A stretch of 64,000 bases of DNA from Closterium sp. NIES-65 (Eukaryota; Streptophyta; Zygnematophyceae; Desmidiales; Closteriaceae): positions 1,488,001 to 1,552,000 of the forward strand of contig CANXME010001990.1 of the NCBI GenBank assembly GCA_948144175.1, written 5' to 3'. Below the pieces are notes generated by a model. That model did no database searches, was not told the origin of the DNA, and worked only from the letters and a program-made list of their open reading frames with translations. Of this stretch, positions 40,096 to 52,659 are shown piece after piece. Within the stretch, counting starts at the first letter, position 1. Each line of letters opens with the position of its first letter. A program made the position numbers and the translations under genes.

Positions 40096-42954
40096 ATGGC
40101 CCAGAAATAAGATGGCCCTCCTAGGTTCACCGGCTCGGATTTTTTGCTATGGCGGTTCCAGTTTACGCTTTGGCTAGGTATTAAAGACCTAGAGGGCGTT
40201 TTCGAGGGATTGGAGCAAGGACTTGGAGCTGATGAAGCTGAGGCATCTACTGGAGTGTCTAGCCAAGAGGGAGCAGGGGCTGGGGGAACCTCTAGCTCAT
40301 CCATAAGTGAGGGAAGTGGAGGTGGATCAGCAGCACCGCGAACCGGAAGGCAACAGCTTAGTGCGGAGGAGCTTCTTAAGGCACAGGAAGCATGGGACTG
40401 CAAGGACAATCAAGCGTTCCAGTACCTGTGTTGGTCTTTGGAAGGCCAACTAGAGCTCCTAAAGATGCTGATTGACCTGAAGGGGAAGCAAGGAGTAGCT
40501 GCCCAAGCATGGAAGAGAGTTCAAGATCGACATTTGCAAAAAGGGCTCCTAAGCATACTCACCTGGAGGAAGCGGTTCTACACCATGGAACGCAGCTATT
40601 GCGATGGGGAGACCATGGTGCAGTATCTCCAGAGGATGGATGAGTATGTGATAGCCTTGGAGGAGTTGAACTACACTGTAGATGAGAAGGAGATCATCTA
40701 CACCGCACTCCAGGGGCTGGATCAAGAAGCAAACGAGGCTCTACTACAATACCTTCACCTTGAGCAGCAGAAATGGACCAAGGCCTGGATATGGGAGGTG
40801 TTGGTCTCTGATGAAGCTCACAAGCAAGATGCTGATAGAGGAGTTGAAGGGGGGATGGGGGCAGGTGATAGGGCTGCCTTTAAGAAATACCAGTAGCGGA
40901 AAGGAGGTGGGGGGAAGAAGAAGGATCTCGACAAGTGCCTCGTCCCTGGATGCAACCGGAAGCACTCTTGGAAGGAGTGTTGGAGCCGACCAGATGGGTG
41001 GAAGCCTCAAGGGTACCCAGGAGAGGCTCCACCTGTCACTAGGCCTGAGTGGGTGGAGAGGAGGATGAAGAATAGAGCATGGAACAAGAAGAGCAGCAAA
41101 GAGAAAGTGGCAGCAGCGGTGGCAAACGATGATAAGAAGGGAAAGGAGGACTCATCGGACGATGGATTCTCCTTCTTATCCTTGGAGATAGAGACGGCGC
41201 TTGCTGGTCGTACATTGGCTGACCCCAATCAGCTCATTCTAGACTTTGGAGCAACATGTGGAATGGTACCTCGGCGCGACCTCTTCACCACCTATCACTC
41301 CCTCCCACCTAACTCCAGAAATGTGATTGTGGGGAGCGGAGATGCGCTACAAGCAATCGGCATCGGCACCATCACCGTCAAGGGGAAGGAGGGGGAGGTG
41401 CTGAATGTGAAGGGTGTGCTTCATGTTCCTGAATTGGCAGCCAACCTTCTCTCATGCTCTCAGCTTGCGAAGCAAGAATACATATGCACCTTCACCATGG
41501 AAGGTGGCACGGTTCGCAAGGACGGAGCTGTGGCGATGGAGGCTTAGAGAAGGGTCTATACCTTGTTCCAGTTTGTGTGCCTCAGATGGAGAAGGCACAT
41601 GGTGTTGAAGTGGAGGAAGCCACTTGTAGCACGCGTTGGAAGGACATGGAGCAGGTGACGGCGGATTTGGTGCACCTGTTGCATGGGGCATGCAGGGAAG
41701 CAACAGCTTGTGGAGTGTGTGATGAAGGGGGAGCTGAAGGGTGTGGAGATTAAGGAGGGTGGTGGGCAGCCAAGCAAGTGCCCTGATTGCACTACCAAGA
41801 AGCTGTCAAGGACCTCCTTTCCAACCTCCACCTCTCGGGCCACCGCACCTCTTGAGTTGGTGCACACGGATGTGTGTGGCCCCATGCAAACTCCTGATAG
41901 AGAGAAGGGCAGCAGGTACTTCATCACTTTTTTGGATGACTACAGCCGCCTCAGTTGGGTCACCTTGGTGAAACCCAAGGATGAAGTGGCCAAGGTGTTC
42001 AAGCATTGGGTACGCTATGTGGAGAGGGAAGCCAGGGTGAAGGTGAAGTTACTAAGGTGTGATCGAGTTGGGGAGTACACGGGGAAGGATCTGGAGTCTT
42101 TCCTTGAAGACAAGGGCAGCACTCACCAGCTTTCAGTTGCCTACACGCCGCAGCAAAATGGGGCAGCGCAGCGGCTAAACCGGACCCTCATTGACTTTGC
42201 CCGAGCCATGCTTTCCCATGCGCAGCTGGACCATACTTGGTGGGGAGCAGCAGTGCAATATTCCAGCTGGGTTAAGAACATAATGGGCAGCAAGGGGCTA
42301 GGGGGCAAGAGCCCTTACTTCATGTGGACCAAGAAGGTGCCTAGTGTGTCCATGGCACGAGTGTGGGGGTGCATGGCGCAGTACAAAGTGCCCGACCAGC
42401 AACGGAGGAAGCTGGATCCTAAGGTACAATGGGGCATTTTTCTCGGGGTGTCGGAGAGGAGCAAAGCTTGGATGTTGTGGAGTGTGGCAGATCAGCGGGT
42501 GGTGGAAAGCCGGGATTTGGTTTTCCATGAGAGGCTGAGCTACAAGGGGTTGAAGGAGCATGGTGCTAGTACAGTTGGGAGCTCTCTCCAGGATCCCTAC
42601 ACCTCTTCCATTTTTGAGGGGACATGGGAGGATCCTGGAGAGGAGGTAGAGGAGCAGCCGGAGGAACACAAGGCAGCTGCACCTCACCATGAGGGTTCCC
42701 CAACTGTTGGTTATACCCCTGACCCTAACACACCAGCCCATGACCCGGAGCAGCCACAGGGGCAGCAGCAGCAACAAGAGAAGCCGCAGCAGCCACCACA
42801 GGAGCATACACTGCCTGTTCCTGTGGGTAGGTGGCAACAACTAATGCAGCAGCAGCTTTCCAAGTCACCACGGTCCCCCATGAAGAGAGTGACTTTGAAG
42901 GAGAAGTTGCAAAGTTTGGAGCAGGGGGAGGCTTCACCTCTGCGCCGCACCACA
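40096..42954 (+). pseudogene. copia C5 gag, protease and integrase
   Basis: Starts at ATG 40096 (MAQK, then TAA at 40108, then DGPPRFTGSDFLLWRF), a standard copia gag opening. A zinc knuckle near 40939-40983 (CLVPGCNRKHSWKEC) follows. The protease reads LDFGATCGM at about 41240, with Phe for the usual Ser. The segment 41545-41690 is frameshifted across the pre-integrase region; the CPDC part is at 41780. The integrase core has HTDVCGP, LRCDRVGEY and NGAAQRLNRT, where Gln replaces the catalytic Glu. The frame ends at the copia-4 insertion and resumes in phase at 50318. Stops at 40108, 40894 and 41545 fit CAA or CAG to TAA or TAG. The 5' LTR and leader are missing to the left, where the LINE lies. 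Confidence 0.88.
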
Positions 42955-43083
42955 TGTCAAACTCATACACTATAGTCTGTGTAGGCTGTAGGGGGGTAGC
43001 TCATATCGGGTACACCACTTTAGGGTTTGGTACTTGTACTTCTCATGCTGCTCGGTTCAATCATTCTCGTTTCAATTTTCTCA
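42955..43083 (+). repeat. copia-4 5' LTR
   Basis: 129 bp, TGTCAAACTC...TTTTCTCA; shares GTGTAGGCTGTAG and TTTAGGGTTTGGTACTTG with the 3' copy and with the solo LTR at 7648. Confidence 0.93.
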
Positions 43084-43149
43084 TGGTATCGAGCAGGTTC
43101 CCTCGTGGGAACTGTTCCTAGGGCCCACCGTTTTTTTTTCCCTACCCGG

Positions 43150-43800
43150 AGCGCACTCAGCCCCTGCCCGAGTCGCGCTCCCCTCTCTCTCGGCCCCTAC
43201 GGCCCAATCGCGCTGCCCTTACGGCCCCACCGCGTCGTGCCGCCCTTGCGGCCCCGTCGCGCCGCCTTCGCGGCCCCGTCCCACCGCCCTAGCGGCCTCA
43301 TCGCGCCGCCCTCGCGGCCCCTTCACGCCGCCCTCGCGGCCCCTTCGCACCGCCCTCGCGGCCTCTTCGAGCCACCCTCACGGTTCCGTTGCCCCACCCT
43401 CCCGGCCCCGGCGCCGCTCTTACCGGCCCAGACGCCGCCCCTACTGGCCCTGTCGTCCTACCCTCGCGACCCCACGGCCCCACCCTCGCAGCGCCGATCG
43501 CCACCCTTCGTGGCCCCGCCGCCGCCCTTAGCGGCCTTGTCGCCGCCCGACCCGGCCCCGCCGCCGTCCCTTCAGCGGCTCTGCCGCCCTTCACGGAACC
43601 GCCGTCACCACCGTTGCCGCCGAGCTGCTGTGCCACCGAGCCGCCGTTGCCGCTGTGCCGCCGAGCCGCCGTTGCCGCCGAGCTGCCGTTGCCGCCGAGC
43701 TGACGAGCTGCCGAGCCGCCGTTGCTGCCGTTGCCGCCGAGCCGCCCGAGCCGCTCTGTCCGCTCCGCCCGGTCACTGCCTTCGCGGCCTTGTTTCTGCC
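43150..43800 (+). repeat. copia-4 leader, GC-rich imperfect repeats
   Basis: Irregular repeats of CGCGGCCCC, CGCCGCCCT and GCCGAGCCGCCGTTGCC words, in the place of the regular arrays of copia-1 to -3 but much less uniform. The hairpin of the younger copies is absent; only a T run (43131-43139) remains. Confidence 0.7.
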
Positions 43801-43897
43801 GACAAGCCTCGGTCCTTCTCACCTGCCCGGTAAGAGCAGCGCCTCTACCACTGCACTGCCCTTAGCCTACTGCTTGGGCTGCTAGTCTACTGCTGTC

Positions 43898-46800
43898 ATG
43901 GCTACCCCTAGTGTCCTCGCTTTTGACGCTCAGGGTCGGGCCATTGACTTTGACATCTGGGTAGATGACCTGCAGCTTTTCCTACAGTGCAATAGGGCAG
44001 ACAGTCTCTCCCTCTTTGACCTCACTTCTGGTGCCTCTCCTGCCCCTGCTGCTGATGCTGACGCCACTGTTTGCTCACAGTGGGCCACACGCAACGCTGC
44101 TGCCCGTCTTGCTGTGCGCCGCCACTTGCCTACCACTAAGCGTGCACACTTTAGTCAGTACAAGAGTGCTAAAACCTTGTACGACGCTGTAGTTGCACGC
44201 TACTCTTCCCCTGCCACTGCTGCAATTAGCCGCCTCGTCCTGCCGTACCTCTTCCCTGACCTCGCCGCTTTTCCCACAGTCGCTGACCTCAATACGCACC
44301 TGCGCACTAGTGACACTCGCTACCGCGCTGCCCTCCCTCCTCAAATCTGCGCCAAGAACCCCCCCCCTATGTACATCACCCTCTACTACGTAGTCACCCG
44401 GCTCCCTAACACCCTTCGCCCACTCAGGGACCACTTTCTCTCTGTTTGCCCCACCACCCTCACCGTTGACCTCCTCAAGGAGCGCCTCCTAGTAGCATAG
44501 AAGAGCATAGTTGCTGTAGGAGCCTCTCGTGGTGACCCTCGTGCCCTTGTCTTTGAGGGATGCTCCCCCTCTCCTCTCTTGCCCTCTGTTGCCTCTGCTG
44601 CTGTGGCCGACCTCGTTGGTCTTAAGTCGGTCGGTGTGGCGTTTGCCCCTAGCGGCAGACGCCCCACTGGCAAGGGCAACGGGGGCACGGGCGCTGGAGG
44701 AGCTAGCGGGGGCGGTGGAGGCGGCGGTGGAGGCGGTGGAGGGGGTGGGGGTGGCGGTGGGGGTGGTGGCGGGGGTGGGGGCGTTGGTGGCGGCAGTAGG
44801 GGCAGAGGCGGCGGCGGCGGTGGCGGTGGGAGCGGAGGTGGCGGAGGTGGCGGCGGTGGAGGAGGCGGCGGCGGAGGAGGCTGGTCGGGGTGGCGCTGCG
44901 CAGAGGGTCGGCTCCGGTGGTGGTCAGCGCCAGCAGCAGCAGCGCACTCGTGAGATCCCCCCCCCTCAGCAGCTTTGTGAGTGGTACGTTGCACGCCAGC
45001 GGGGTGGGGGTACTGGTCCGTGAACCTACGTCCTACGCACCGGCGACCGCGCGGGTGAGCCGTGCGGGGGTGCGCACTCCACCCAGCGCTGCTTTGGCCG
45101 CTTGACGGACGCTTGGCGTCACCAGTTCCCTGAGGCCATTGAGATCCCTCGTAGGGGCGAGCTGTCTAGGGCGGGAGTAGCTATCTTTGACCTTAACTTT
45201 GATGCTATTCTCACTGCCATGTATGCTGTGACTTTAAGTGATGAGGGTGACTCTTACCAGTGTTTTCCGCTCGACCCGGGCATTGGGACTGCTGCTCTAG
45301 GTACTGGTGAGGCTGGTGCTCTAGGTGCTAGCGCGGCTGCTGCTCTAGGTGCCAGTGCGTCTGCTTCCTCAGGTGCTGGTGAGTCTGCTCTCTTAGGTAC
45401 TGCGTCGGCTCCGGCCTCCCACACCTTCACCCTTGACTCGGGGGCTTCTCGCTCCTTCTTTCGAGACCGCACCACATTCACGCCGCTTAGTCGGCTAGTT
45501 GAAGTCTCTCTGGCAAACCCCTCTAGGGGTCCTATCCTTGCTCACTTCTCCACTGTCCTCTCATATCTGGCGGCCCCCTCTGGCACCCTGTGAGGTCTTT
45601 ACCTTCCCTCGCTCTCTACGAACTTGGTGAGTTGTGCTGACCTACAGGATGCGGGGGTTCACCAGTTCACTCCTGCGAGCCAGCAAGTGACCCACTGCAC
45701 GAACGCTCGCACGGGTCGACACTTGGCCACATTTACACGTCCGCTAGGGTCGAGCCCGTACACACTGACCAGTGAGTCTCCTCGAGTCATTGTGGCTGGT
45801 CAGGCAGCTGCGTCGGGTCAGGTGTTTGCTGCAGCGTCCAGGTCTGGTCTTGAGTCTGCCCCCTGCTCGTGTCACCTCCTGTCTCACGAGACTCTCCTCT
45901 GGCACCACCGCCTTGGTCACCCCTCCCTGCTTCGTCTCCAAATCATGGCCTCTCGTGTCCTTGTCTCTGGTCTTCCCCGGTCCCTCCCTCCCCTTCCTCC
46001 GGGGCCTGGCCCTACTAGCGTTCCCTGTGTCGAGGGGCGGCAGCGGGCTGCCCCTCACTCCTCTCAGTTTCCTCCGACAGAGGCCCCGCTGCAGACGCTT
46101 CACATGGACGTGTGGGGCCCGGCCCGCGTCCGTGGACAGGGTCACGAGCGCTACTTCCTGCTGGTGGTTGACGACTACTCGCGTTACACCACAGTCTTCC
46201 CCTTGCGCAGCAAGGGTGATGTCACTGAGGTGTTGATCGACTGGATCCGTGCAGCTCGTCTCCAGCTCAGGCAGAGCTTCGGCTTGGACTTTCCTGTTCT
46301 GCGTCTGCACTCTGACAGAGGCAGAGAGTTCTCCTCTGGCCTTCTGCGAGCCTACTGACGTGCACGAGGCATCCGCCAGACCTTCACGCTTCCGGACTCT
46401 CCACAGCAAAATGGGATTGCTGAGCGCCGCATTGGCATGGTCATGGACGTCGCCCGTACGTCCATGATGCATGCGGCTGCCCCCCATTTTCTATGGCCGT
46501 TTGCGGTTCGGTACGCGGCGCATCAGTTCAATCTTCAGCCCAGGGTCTCCATGCCAGAGACCTCCCCAGCTTTACTGTGGACAGGGAAGGTTGGCGATGC
46601 GTCTGCATTCCGTGTTTGGGGATCTCGGGCGTTTGTCCGCGACTTGTCTACGAACAAGCTGTCCCCTCGTGCTGCTCCCTGCGTCTTCCTTGGCTTCCCC
46701 CCAGACGCGCCAGGGTGGCAGTTCTACCACCCCACCTCTCGCCGTGTTCTATCCTCCTAGGACGTCACGTTTGACGAGTCGGTCCCCTATTACCGTCTCT

Positions 46801-49800
46801 TCCCCTACCGCACTCCGTCCCTCCCCCCGCCACCGCTCTTCCTTATGCCTGGTCCCCCCCCGGTAGACCCCCTTCCCCCTTAGGGTCCTGCCCCTTCAGG
46901 TGTGTTCCAGGTAGACGCGGTCGAGCCTCTTGAGGTTGCTGGTGACTCTGGTACTGCTGAGGGTGCTGAGCCTGGGGGTGCTGACTCTGGGGGTGCGGTG
47001 CGTGTGGGTGCTACGCCTGAGGGTGTTGAGCCTGGGGGTGCTGAGTCTGGGGCTGCTGAGCCTGGGGGTGCTACGCCTGGGGGTGCTGAGCCTGGGGGTG
47101 CTGAGCCTGGGGGTGCTACGACTGGGGGTGCTGAGCCTGAGGGTGCTACGACTGGAGGTGCTGAGCCTGGGGATACGAAGCCTACGGGAGCTGGGCCTGC
47201 TCGTGTGGCGTCTCGCGGTGCTGGACCTGAAGGTTCTCCGGGTGCTCCGTCTCGACGGGAGCCAACCTCTCGAAAGGAGGTGCGTGAGTGGTTTGCCCGG
47301 CGCTGGAGGCGTGCTGCTAGAGCTGGAGGTTCTTCGGCTGCTGGGGGTGCAGGTGCCACGGGTCCCAGAGGTGCTTGTACTGGGAGTACTGGAGCTGCTG
47401 GGCCTGCGGGTACTACTGGAGTTGGAGCAACTATGTCTTCACATGGTCCGACTAGAGCTGGAGCTGATCAAGATGTTGGCACTGAGGGTACTTGTCGCGG
47501 TACTGAAGGCGATCCTGCTGGGAGTGCTACTGGTGCTGCTGGAGGTCATGGAGCTACTCTAGCTGCTGGGGGTACTGGAGCTTGAGATGCTGCTGGCGCT
47601 GATGCTACCACTAGGGGTACTGGTGTTGTCCCTGCTGTGTTTGGAGTCGCTGCGCGGCCTCGGCCATACTTCGTACCGCTCCTTGAGCAGGTTCTTGGTC
47701 CCCTGCCTCCTATTGGTCCTCCTCCTCCCTTAGAGTGTCCTCAACCTGTCTCGTCGCAGTTACAGTTACAGCCGGCCTCCCCACTGCCTGCTCGTTCTCC
47801 CTACATTGGTCCTATTGGAGGTCTTGCTCAGCGTCGTGAGCCTGCGTCTCACCCTGCGTCGCCTGTTCGTGCTGCTCGCGCTAGTGGTTGTGGTTCGCGT
47901 CAGCGTCCTCCTCCTGACCCTCGCACGCACTGGATGTCTCTGCGTCCGTCCACTGCTCCTCTGCGTGCCCTTTTGCCTTCTCCTCCTGAGTCCTCTCTTC
48001 CTGCTCTTGCCGACCCGGAGTTGGACTCTCTTCGTGCTGCCAGTCTGACTGTCACTTGTCTCCTTGCTACTGTCGTCACTGACCCTTCCTTTGAGTCCAC
48101 TGCTGCGTCTGCCCTAGTTGCTGAGCTCGTCAACTTTGCTGCTCGCTATCGTCTAGACTACGCTGCTAGTCTTGTTGCTGAGTCTGAGTCTGTCTGTCCT
48201 CCGTCCGTCGGGGGTGAGTGTGCCCTTGGCACGGACGTCCTTGAGGACAGGCGGGAGGAGCTCCAGTGTTTGGCTGCTGCTTCACCTCATCTTGTGATCG
48301 TACTGCTTACCCCTGAAGGAGACCCGGATGCACTTGACATCCCGAATCCGCGCTCTTACGCCAAGGCGATAGAGGGTCCCTACTCCTCTCAGTGGCAGGT
48401 AGCTATGGACGCAGAGATGGCTTCCTGGAAGTCCACAGGCACCTACGTTGATGACGTTCCCCCTCCTTGGGCGAACATCGTCAGTGGCATGTGGATTTTC
48501 AGGGTGAAGCGGCTGCCGAGTTCTCCGCCTGTCTTCAAGGCCCGTTACGTGGCTCGTGGCTTCAGTCAGCGGCAGGGAGGTGAAGCAGCAGCCAAACACT
48601 GGAGATCGTACTGCTTACCCCTGAAGGTCCGAAGAGTAGGCTGACTACTTTCAGACCTTCTCCCCCACCCCGAAAATGACCACTCTTCGGGTACTGCTGC
48701 ACATAGCCGCTCAGCGCGACTACGAGCTGCACTCTCTTTACTTCAGCACTGCTTTCTTACAGGGCAACGTGCACGAGGAGATCTGGCTGCGCCACCCACT
48801 TGGCTTCACTGGGACTTTTCCTCCTAGCACCCAGTGGAGCCTCCGGCGGCCACTCTACAATCTCCGCCAGGCACCGCGTGAGTGGCACAATACAGTGAGG
48901 ACTACACTGGCGGCTCTTGGATTTGCTCCCTCTACTGCCGACCCGTCGCTATTTCTGCGCACCGACACTTCTTTGCCGCCGTTCTACATCCTTGTGTACG
49001 TCGACGACTTGGTCTTTGCCACAGCTGACACTGCTGGAATCGCCCACGTGAAGTCCGAGGTGCAGAAGAGATACACGTGCACTGACCTGGGTGAACTGCG
49101 CAGCTACCTTGGCTTACAGATCACCCAGGACAGAGCACAGCGCACCATTACCCTGACTCAGTCACACATGGTGCAGCATGTCCTTCAGCGCTTCGGCTTC
49201 ACGTACTCCTCGCCTCAGGCCACTCCTCTGCCTACTCGCCACTCGCTCTCAGCTCTGCCTTCGGATGAGTCCGTATAGCCGAGTGGCCCTTACCCAGAGC
49301 TTGTTGGCTGCCTCATCTACCTGATGACCTGCACACGATCTGACCTTGTATACCCTCTTAGCATTCTCGCACGCTATGTTGATCCTGGGAGACACAGACC
49401 GGAGCACATGGCTGCAGCGAAGAGGGTGTTGCGCTACTTGTGCAGTACGTCGGGCATATGGCTTGTGCTTGGAGGGCAGAGTCCAGTGGTCCTTACTGGG
49501 CACGCAGACGCTTCTTGGGCTGACGACCAGGCTACGCAGCGGTCGTCACAGGGTTATACCTTCAGCCTTGGTTCTGGCTCTGTTTCGTGGCGGGCTTCCC
49601 GCTCGTCTTCTGTTCTCGGCTCCTGTTGTGAGGCTGAGATCTACACAGGGGCCATGGCTGCACAGGAGCTTCGTTGGCTCACCTACCTGCTGACTGACCT
49701 AGGAGAGCCGCCTCGTTCTCCTCCAGTGCTGTATGTAGACAACAAGGCCATGCTGGCCTTGTGTCGGGAAAAGAGACTGGAGCAAAGAACGAAGCACATT

Positions 49801-49980
49801 GCTCTTCGCTACTTCTTAGCTTATGAGCTACAGCACCGTGGTCAACTACGACTTGCGTACGTGGCCTCTCAGGCCAACACTGCTGATATCTTCACCAAGG
49901 CACTCACGCCTTGTGATCATCAGCGCTTCTGTACTCAGCTGGGCCTTGTGCCTACCTTGCCTCACTTGCTCACTTTTTGA
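43898..49980 (+). pseudogene. copia-4 Gag-Pol polyprotein, broken
   Basis: Begins at ATG 43898 (MATPSVLAFDAQGRAIDF) and follows the copia-1 layout: gag, poly-Gly stretch (44695-44890), protease LDSGAS near 45437, integrase HMDVWGP near 46105 and HSDRGREF near 46309 (second Gly of the usual GGE changed), RT with YVDD near 49000, RNase H with HADASWADDQ near 49500 and YVDNKAM near 49733. Stops near 44498, 45021, 45591, 46357, 46758, 46880 and 49276, frameshifts in the Gly region and near 47580, and a 70-bp insertion at 48577 disable it. The TAGs at 46758 and 46880 correspond to CAG in the intact copies. Confidence 0.92.
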
Positions 49981-50188
49981 CCTTATTTGTACTGTTACAT
50001 ATATATATACCTGCTCTCGCTTGTTTAGCCTTATATATATGTAATCTTGCATGTGAACTGGCCTTGTGGCCTTGAACTTGTGCTCAGAATGTGTGGTGAC
50101 GTTGTGATCCACCCTGAGCTTGCTTTGCCTTGCTTTGCTTGACTGGTCTTGTGACCCCTTGCTCTCCCCCACTTTGCCTATGGGGGTG

Positions 50189-50317
50189 TGTCAAACTCAT
50201 ACACTATAGTCTGTGTAGGCTGTAGTGGGGTAGGTCATATGGGGTACGACACTTTAGGGTTTGGTACTTGTACTTCTCATGCTGCTCAGTTCAATCATTC
50301 TCATTTCAGTTTTCTCA
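50189..50317 (+). repeat. copia-4 3' LTR
   Basis: 129 bp partner of 42955-43083, preceded by TATGGGGGTG and followed by the target duplication CCACA. Confidence 0.93.
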
Positions 50318-52121
50318 CCACACGCATCTCCCGGCCACCTAAAAGGTTCACACCAAGTGCACAGTAGGCTTGCATGCATGATCATGTGGTGTATGATTTG
50401 GAGGATTTCATGCTTGTGGATGCTGAGGGGGGTGAGCTTGGGCTGGATTGCTGTCTCATGGGTCAGGTGCATGAGCCTCAATTGGTCAAGGAGGCCTTGT
50501 CCCGTCCTGAGTGGGTCGAGTCCATGCGTGAAGAGCTTGAGTCTCATAGGGTGAACGAGTCTTTTGAGCTGGTTGATCCAGCTTGTGTGCCACCTGGAAT
50601 GGAGGTATTGAGGTATCAGTGGGTGTGGAAGTATAAGCATATGGTTGATGGGAGTATTCAGAGTCCTAAGTCAAGGTTGGTGGCCATAGGGAACACTCAA
50701 ACACGAGGCGTTCACTATGACCAGGTATATACCCCGGTGGGTAAACCTACCACACTGAGAGGTTCCCTTGGGATGGCAGCATCCTCGGGGTTTCACATCC
50801 ATCACATGGAAGTGACCACTGCCTATCTTCATGGGGTCTTGAAGGAGGAGCTTTACATGAGGAAGCCACCTGGTTTTGATGATGGGTCCGGCAGAGTTTG
50901 CCGACTCAGGAAATCAATCTATGGGCTAAAGCAAGCTCCAAGGCAATGGTACCTCAAGTTTGATGAGGCGCTGATGGATTTTGGGTTCGAGAGGTCGTAG
51001 TGTGACCCCGCCTTGTACCACTTGGTGAGGCATGAGGGCACGCTGTCCCTCTACCTCTATGTGGATGACATTCTGCTCATGTCTTCGAGCATGGTCTTGC
51101 TGGACGAGGTGAAGGGTCTCTTGTCCTCTCGTTTCCGCATGAAGGACTTGGGGGAGGCTAAGTACTATTTGGGGGTGCTGATTGAGCGTGATGAGAGTGG
51201 CATCTTGATTCATCAGGAGAGGTACATTCTCAACGTGCTTGAGTTCTTTGGCCTTTCTGAGGCTAACCCCGTGCGTACCCCTCTCCCTACAAAATTCGAC
51301 CTGCATGCACATGCTGAGGAGCCCTTGCTGCGAGATGAGCTGGTCCAGCTCTATCAAAGCATTGTGGGTCTCTCATGTATGCAAGCACGACCACACAGCC
51401 CCAGATTGCGTATGCAATTTCACAGCTGTCCAAGGTGGTATCTTGTCCCAAGACATTTCACTTGCAGGCTGCTAAGAGAGTGCTAAGGTACCTTAAAGGT
51501 TGTGTCAAGTCAGGTATCTTCCACCCCACACACAACAAGCCTCAGGTTGAGTTGGTGGGCTTTAGTGATGCTGATTATGCTGGAGATTCAGCTGATTGCA
51601 AGAGTCACACTGGCTATGTCTATTGCCTTCATGGTGCAGCCATCTCTTGGCAGAGCAAGAGGCAGCCGGTGGTTGCATTGTCCACCACTGAGAGTGAGTA
51701 CATCAGTCTATGTCTGTACATTGAGGAGGGTGTGTGGCTGAAGTGTTTCTTTGGGGAGTTTGGGCATGGGTTTGCTGGTGGTGTGCCTGTGTTTGTGGAC
51801 AACTAGTTTGCCATTGCCCTTGCACAGAATGCATGCTTGTATGGTCGCACCAAGCACATGCAGATTCGGTGGCATTTCATCAGGGAGATGGTGGCGTGCA
51901 GCGAGGCGATCCTCCGATGGTGCCCCACCAACCGTCAAGCGGCAGATATACTCACCAAACCCCTCCCTTTTGAGCGGCATGGTGTGTGCATGTCCTTGAT
52001 GGGGATGCAGCCCCATGTCAGCATGGTGCCTGAGCAGGATGTGGGAGGACTGGTGCTTCTCTGCCTTAACGACCTCATGCTGTGGATGGCGCCCCTCCCT
52101 GGGCAAGGGGGAGTGAAGTGA
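50318..52121 (+). pseudogene. copia C5 reverse transcriptase and RNase H
   Basis: Continues the C5 frame after copia-4. RT motifs include WVESMREELESH, YQWVWKYKH, SIYGLKQAPRQWY and YVDD near 51057-51068. RNase H has FSDADYAGD near 51560, STTESEYISL near 51680 and VFVDN near 51790, then ADILTKPL near 51940. Stops occur at about 50370 (TAG), 50998 (TAG) and 51804 (TAG), and a frameshift lies near 51370. This family is distinct from copia-1. Confidence 0.9.
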
Positions 52122-52159
52122 AGGATTTCGCCCAGTGGTGTTCAGCCACCTCCAAGACG

Positions 52160-52171
52160 AGCAAGGGGGAG
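52160..52171 (+). other. C5 polypurine tract
   Basis: AGCAAGGGGGAG, a classic plant copia polypurine tract, directly before TGTTGATCG, the LTR start. Confidence 0.75.
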
Positions 52172-52454
52172 TGTTGATCGTGTAGGTGGTTGCGGTATTT
52201 TGCTCTAGCTGGTTGTGGACTAAGGGTTTGGGCAAAATGTGGTGGTTAGAATTGTTGCGGGCTGGAAATGATCTCTCACCCAACAAGCACCATCAAACCT
52301 TTGCTATTTACTACAACACCTTTGGTGTTGCTAGTTTAGCACTTTGGGTTGTTGGGGATTGTTGTAGAGCGAGGGTTGGGCTGGTAGGGTTTGAACAACT
52401 CGTCACTTTGCAGATCTGAACTCTTGCTAAAGCTACTTTCTTGATCTAATCCAT
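52172..52454 (+). mobile_element. C5 3' LTR; outer end uncertain
   Basis: Begins TGTTGATCGTG after the polypurine tract. A plausible end is ...CTAATCCA near 52454; no 5' partner is present to confirm it. Confidence 0.5.
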
Positions 52455-52659
52455 GGCTGCCAAGTAAATCCGCCAGGATACCCCGTCGCACTTAAATCGC
52501 GATAGGGATCGGCCTAGATCTTGGTTGAAGGTGTGCTTTACTATTCTGGAAATTAGAGATAAAGACCTTTCCAACGCGTACCTGTTCATAGTTTTAGGTT
52601 AGGTGACCTGCACGCAATGATTCACCGAAGTCGGCGGACTTAATCTCTTGTTACGCTTT

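Larger units (their letters stand above)
42955..50317 (+). mobile_element. copia-4: decayed Ty1/copia element nested in C5
   Basis: A 7363-bp element with LTRs 42955-43083 and 50189-50317 (129 bp, about 8 differences) and the perfect target duplication CCACA at 42950-42954 and 50318-50322. The primer site TGGTATCGAGCAGG follows at 43084. Layout and protein match copia-1 to -3 at lower identity, so it belongs to an older branch. With one target copy removed, the C5 frame reads through, confirming the boundaries. Confidence 0.95.
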
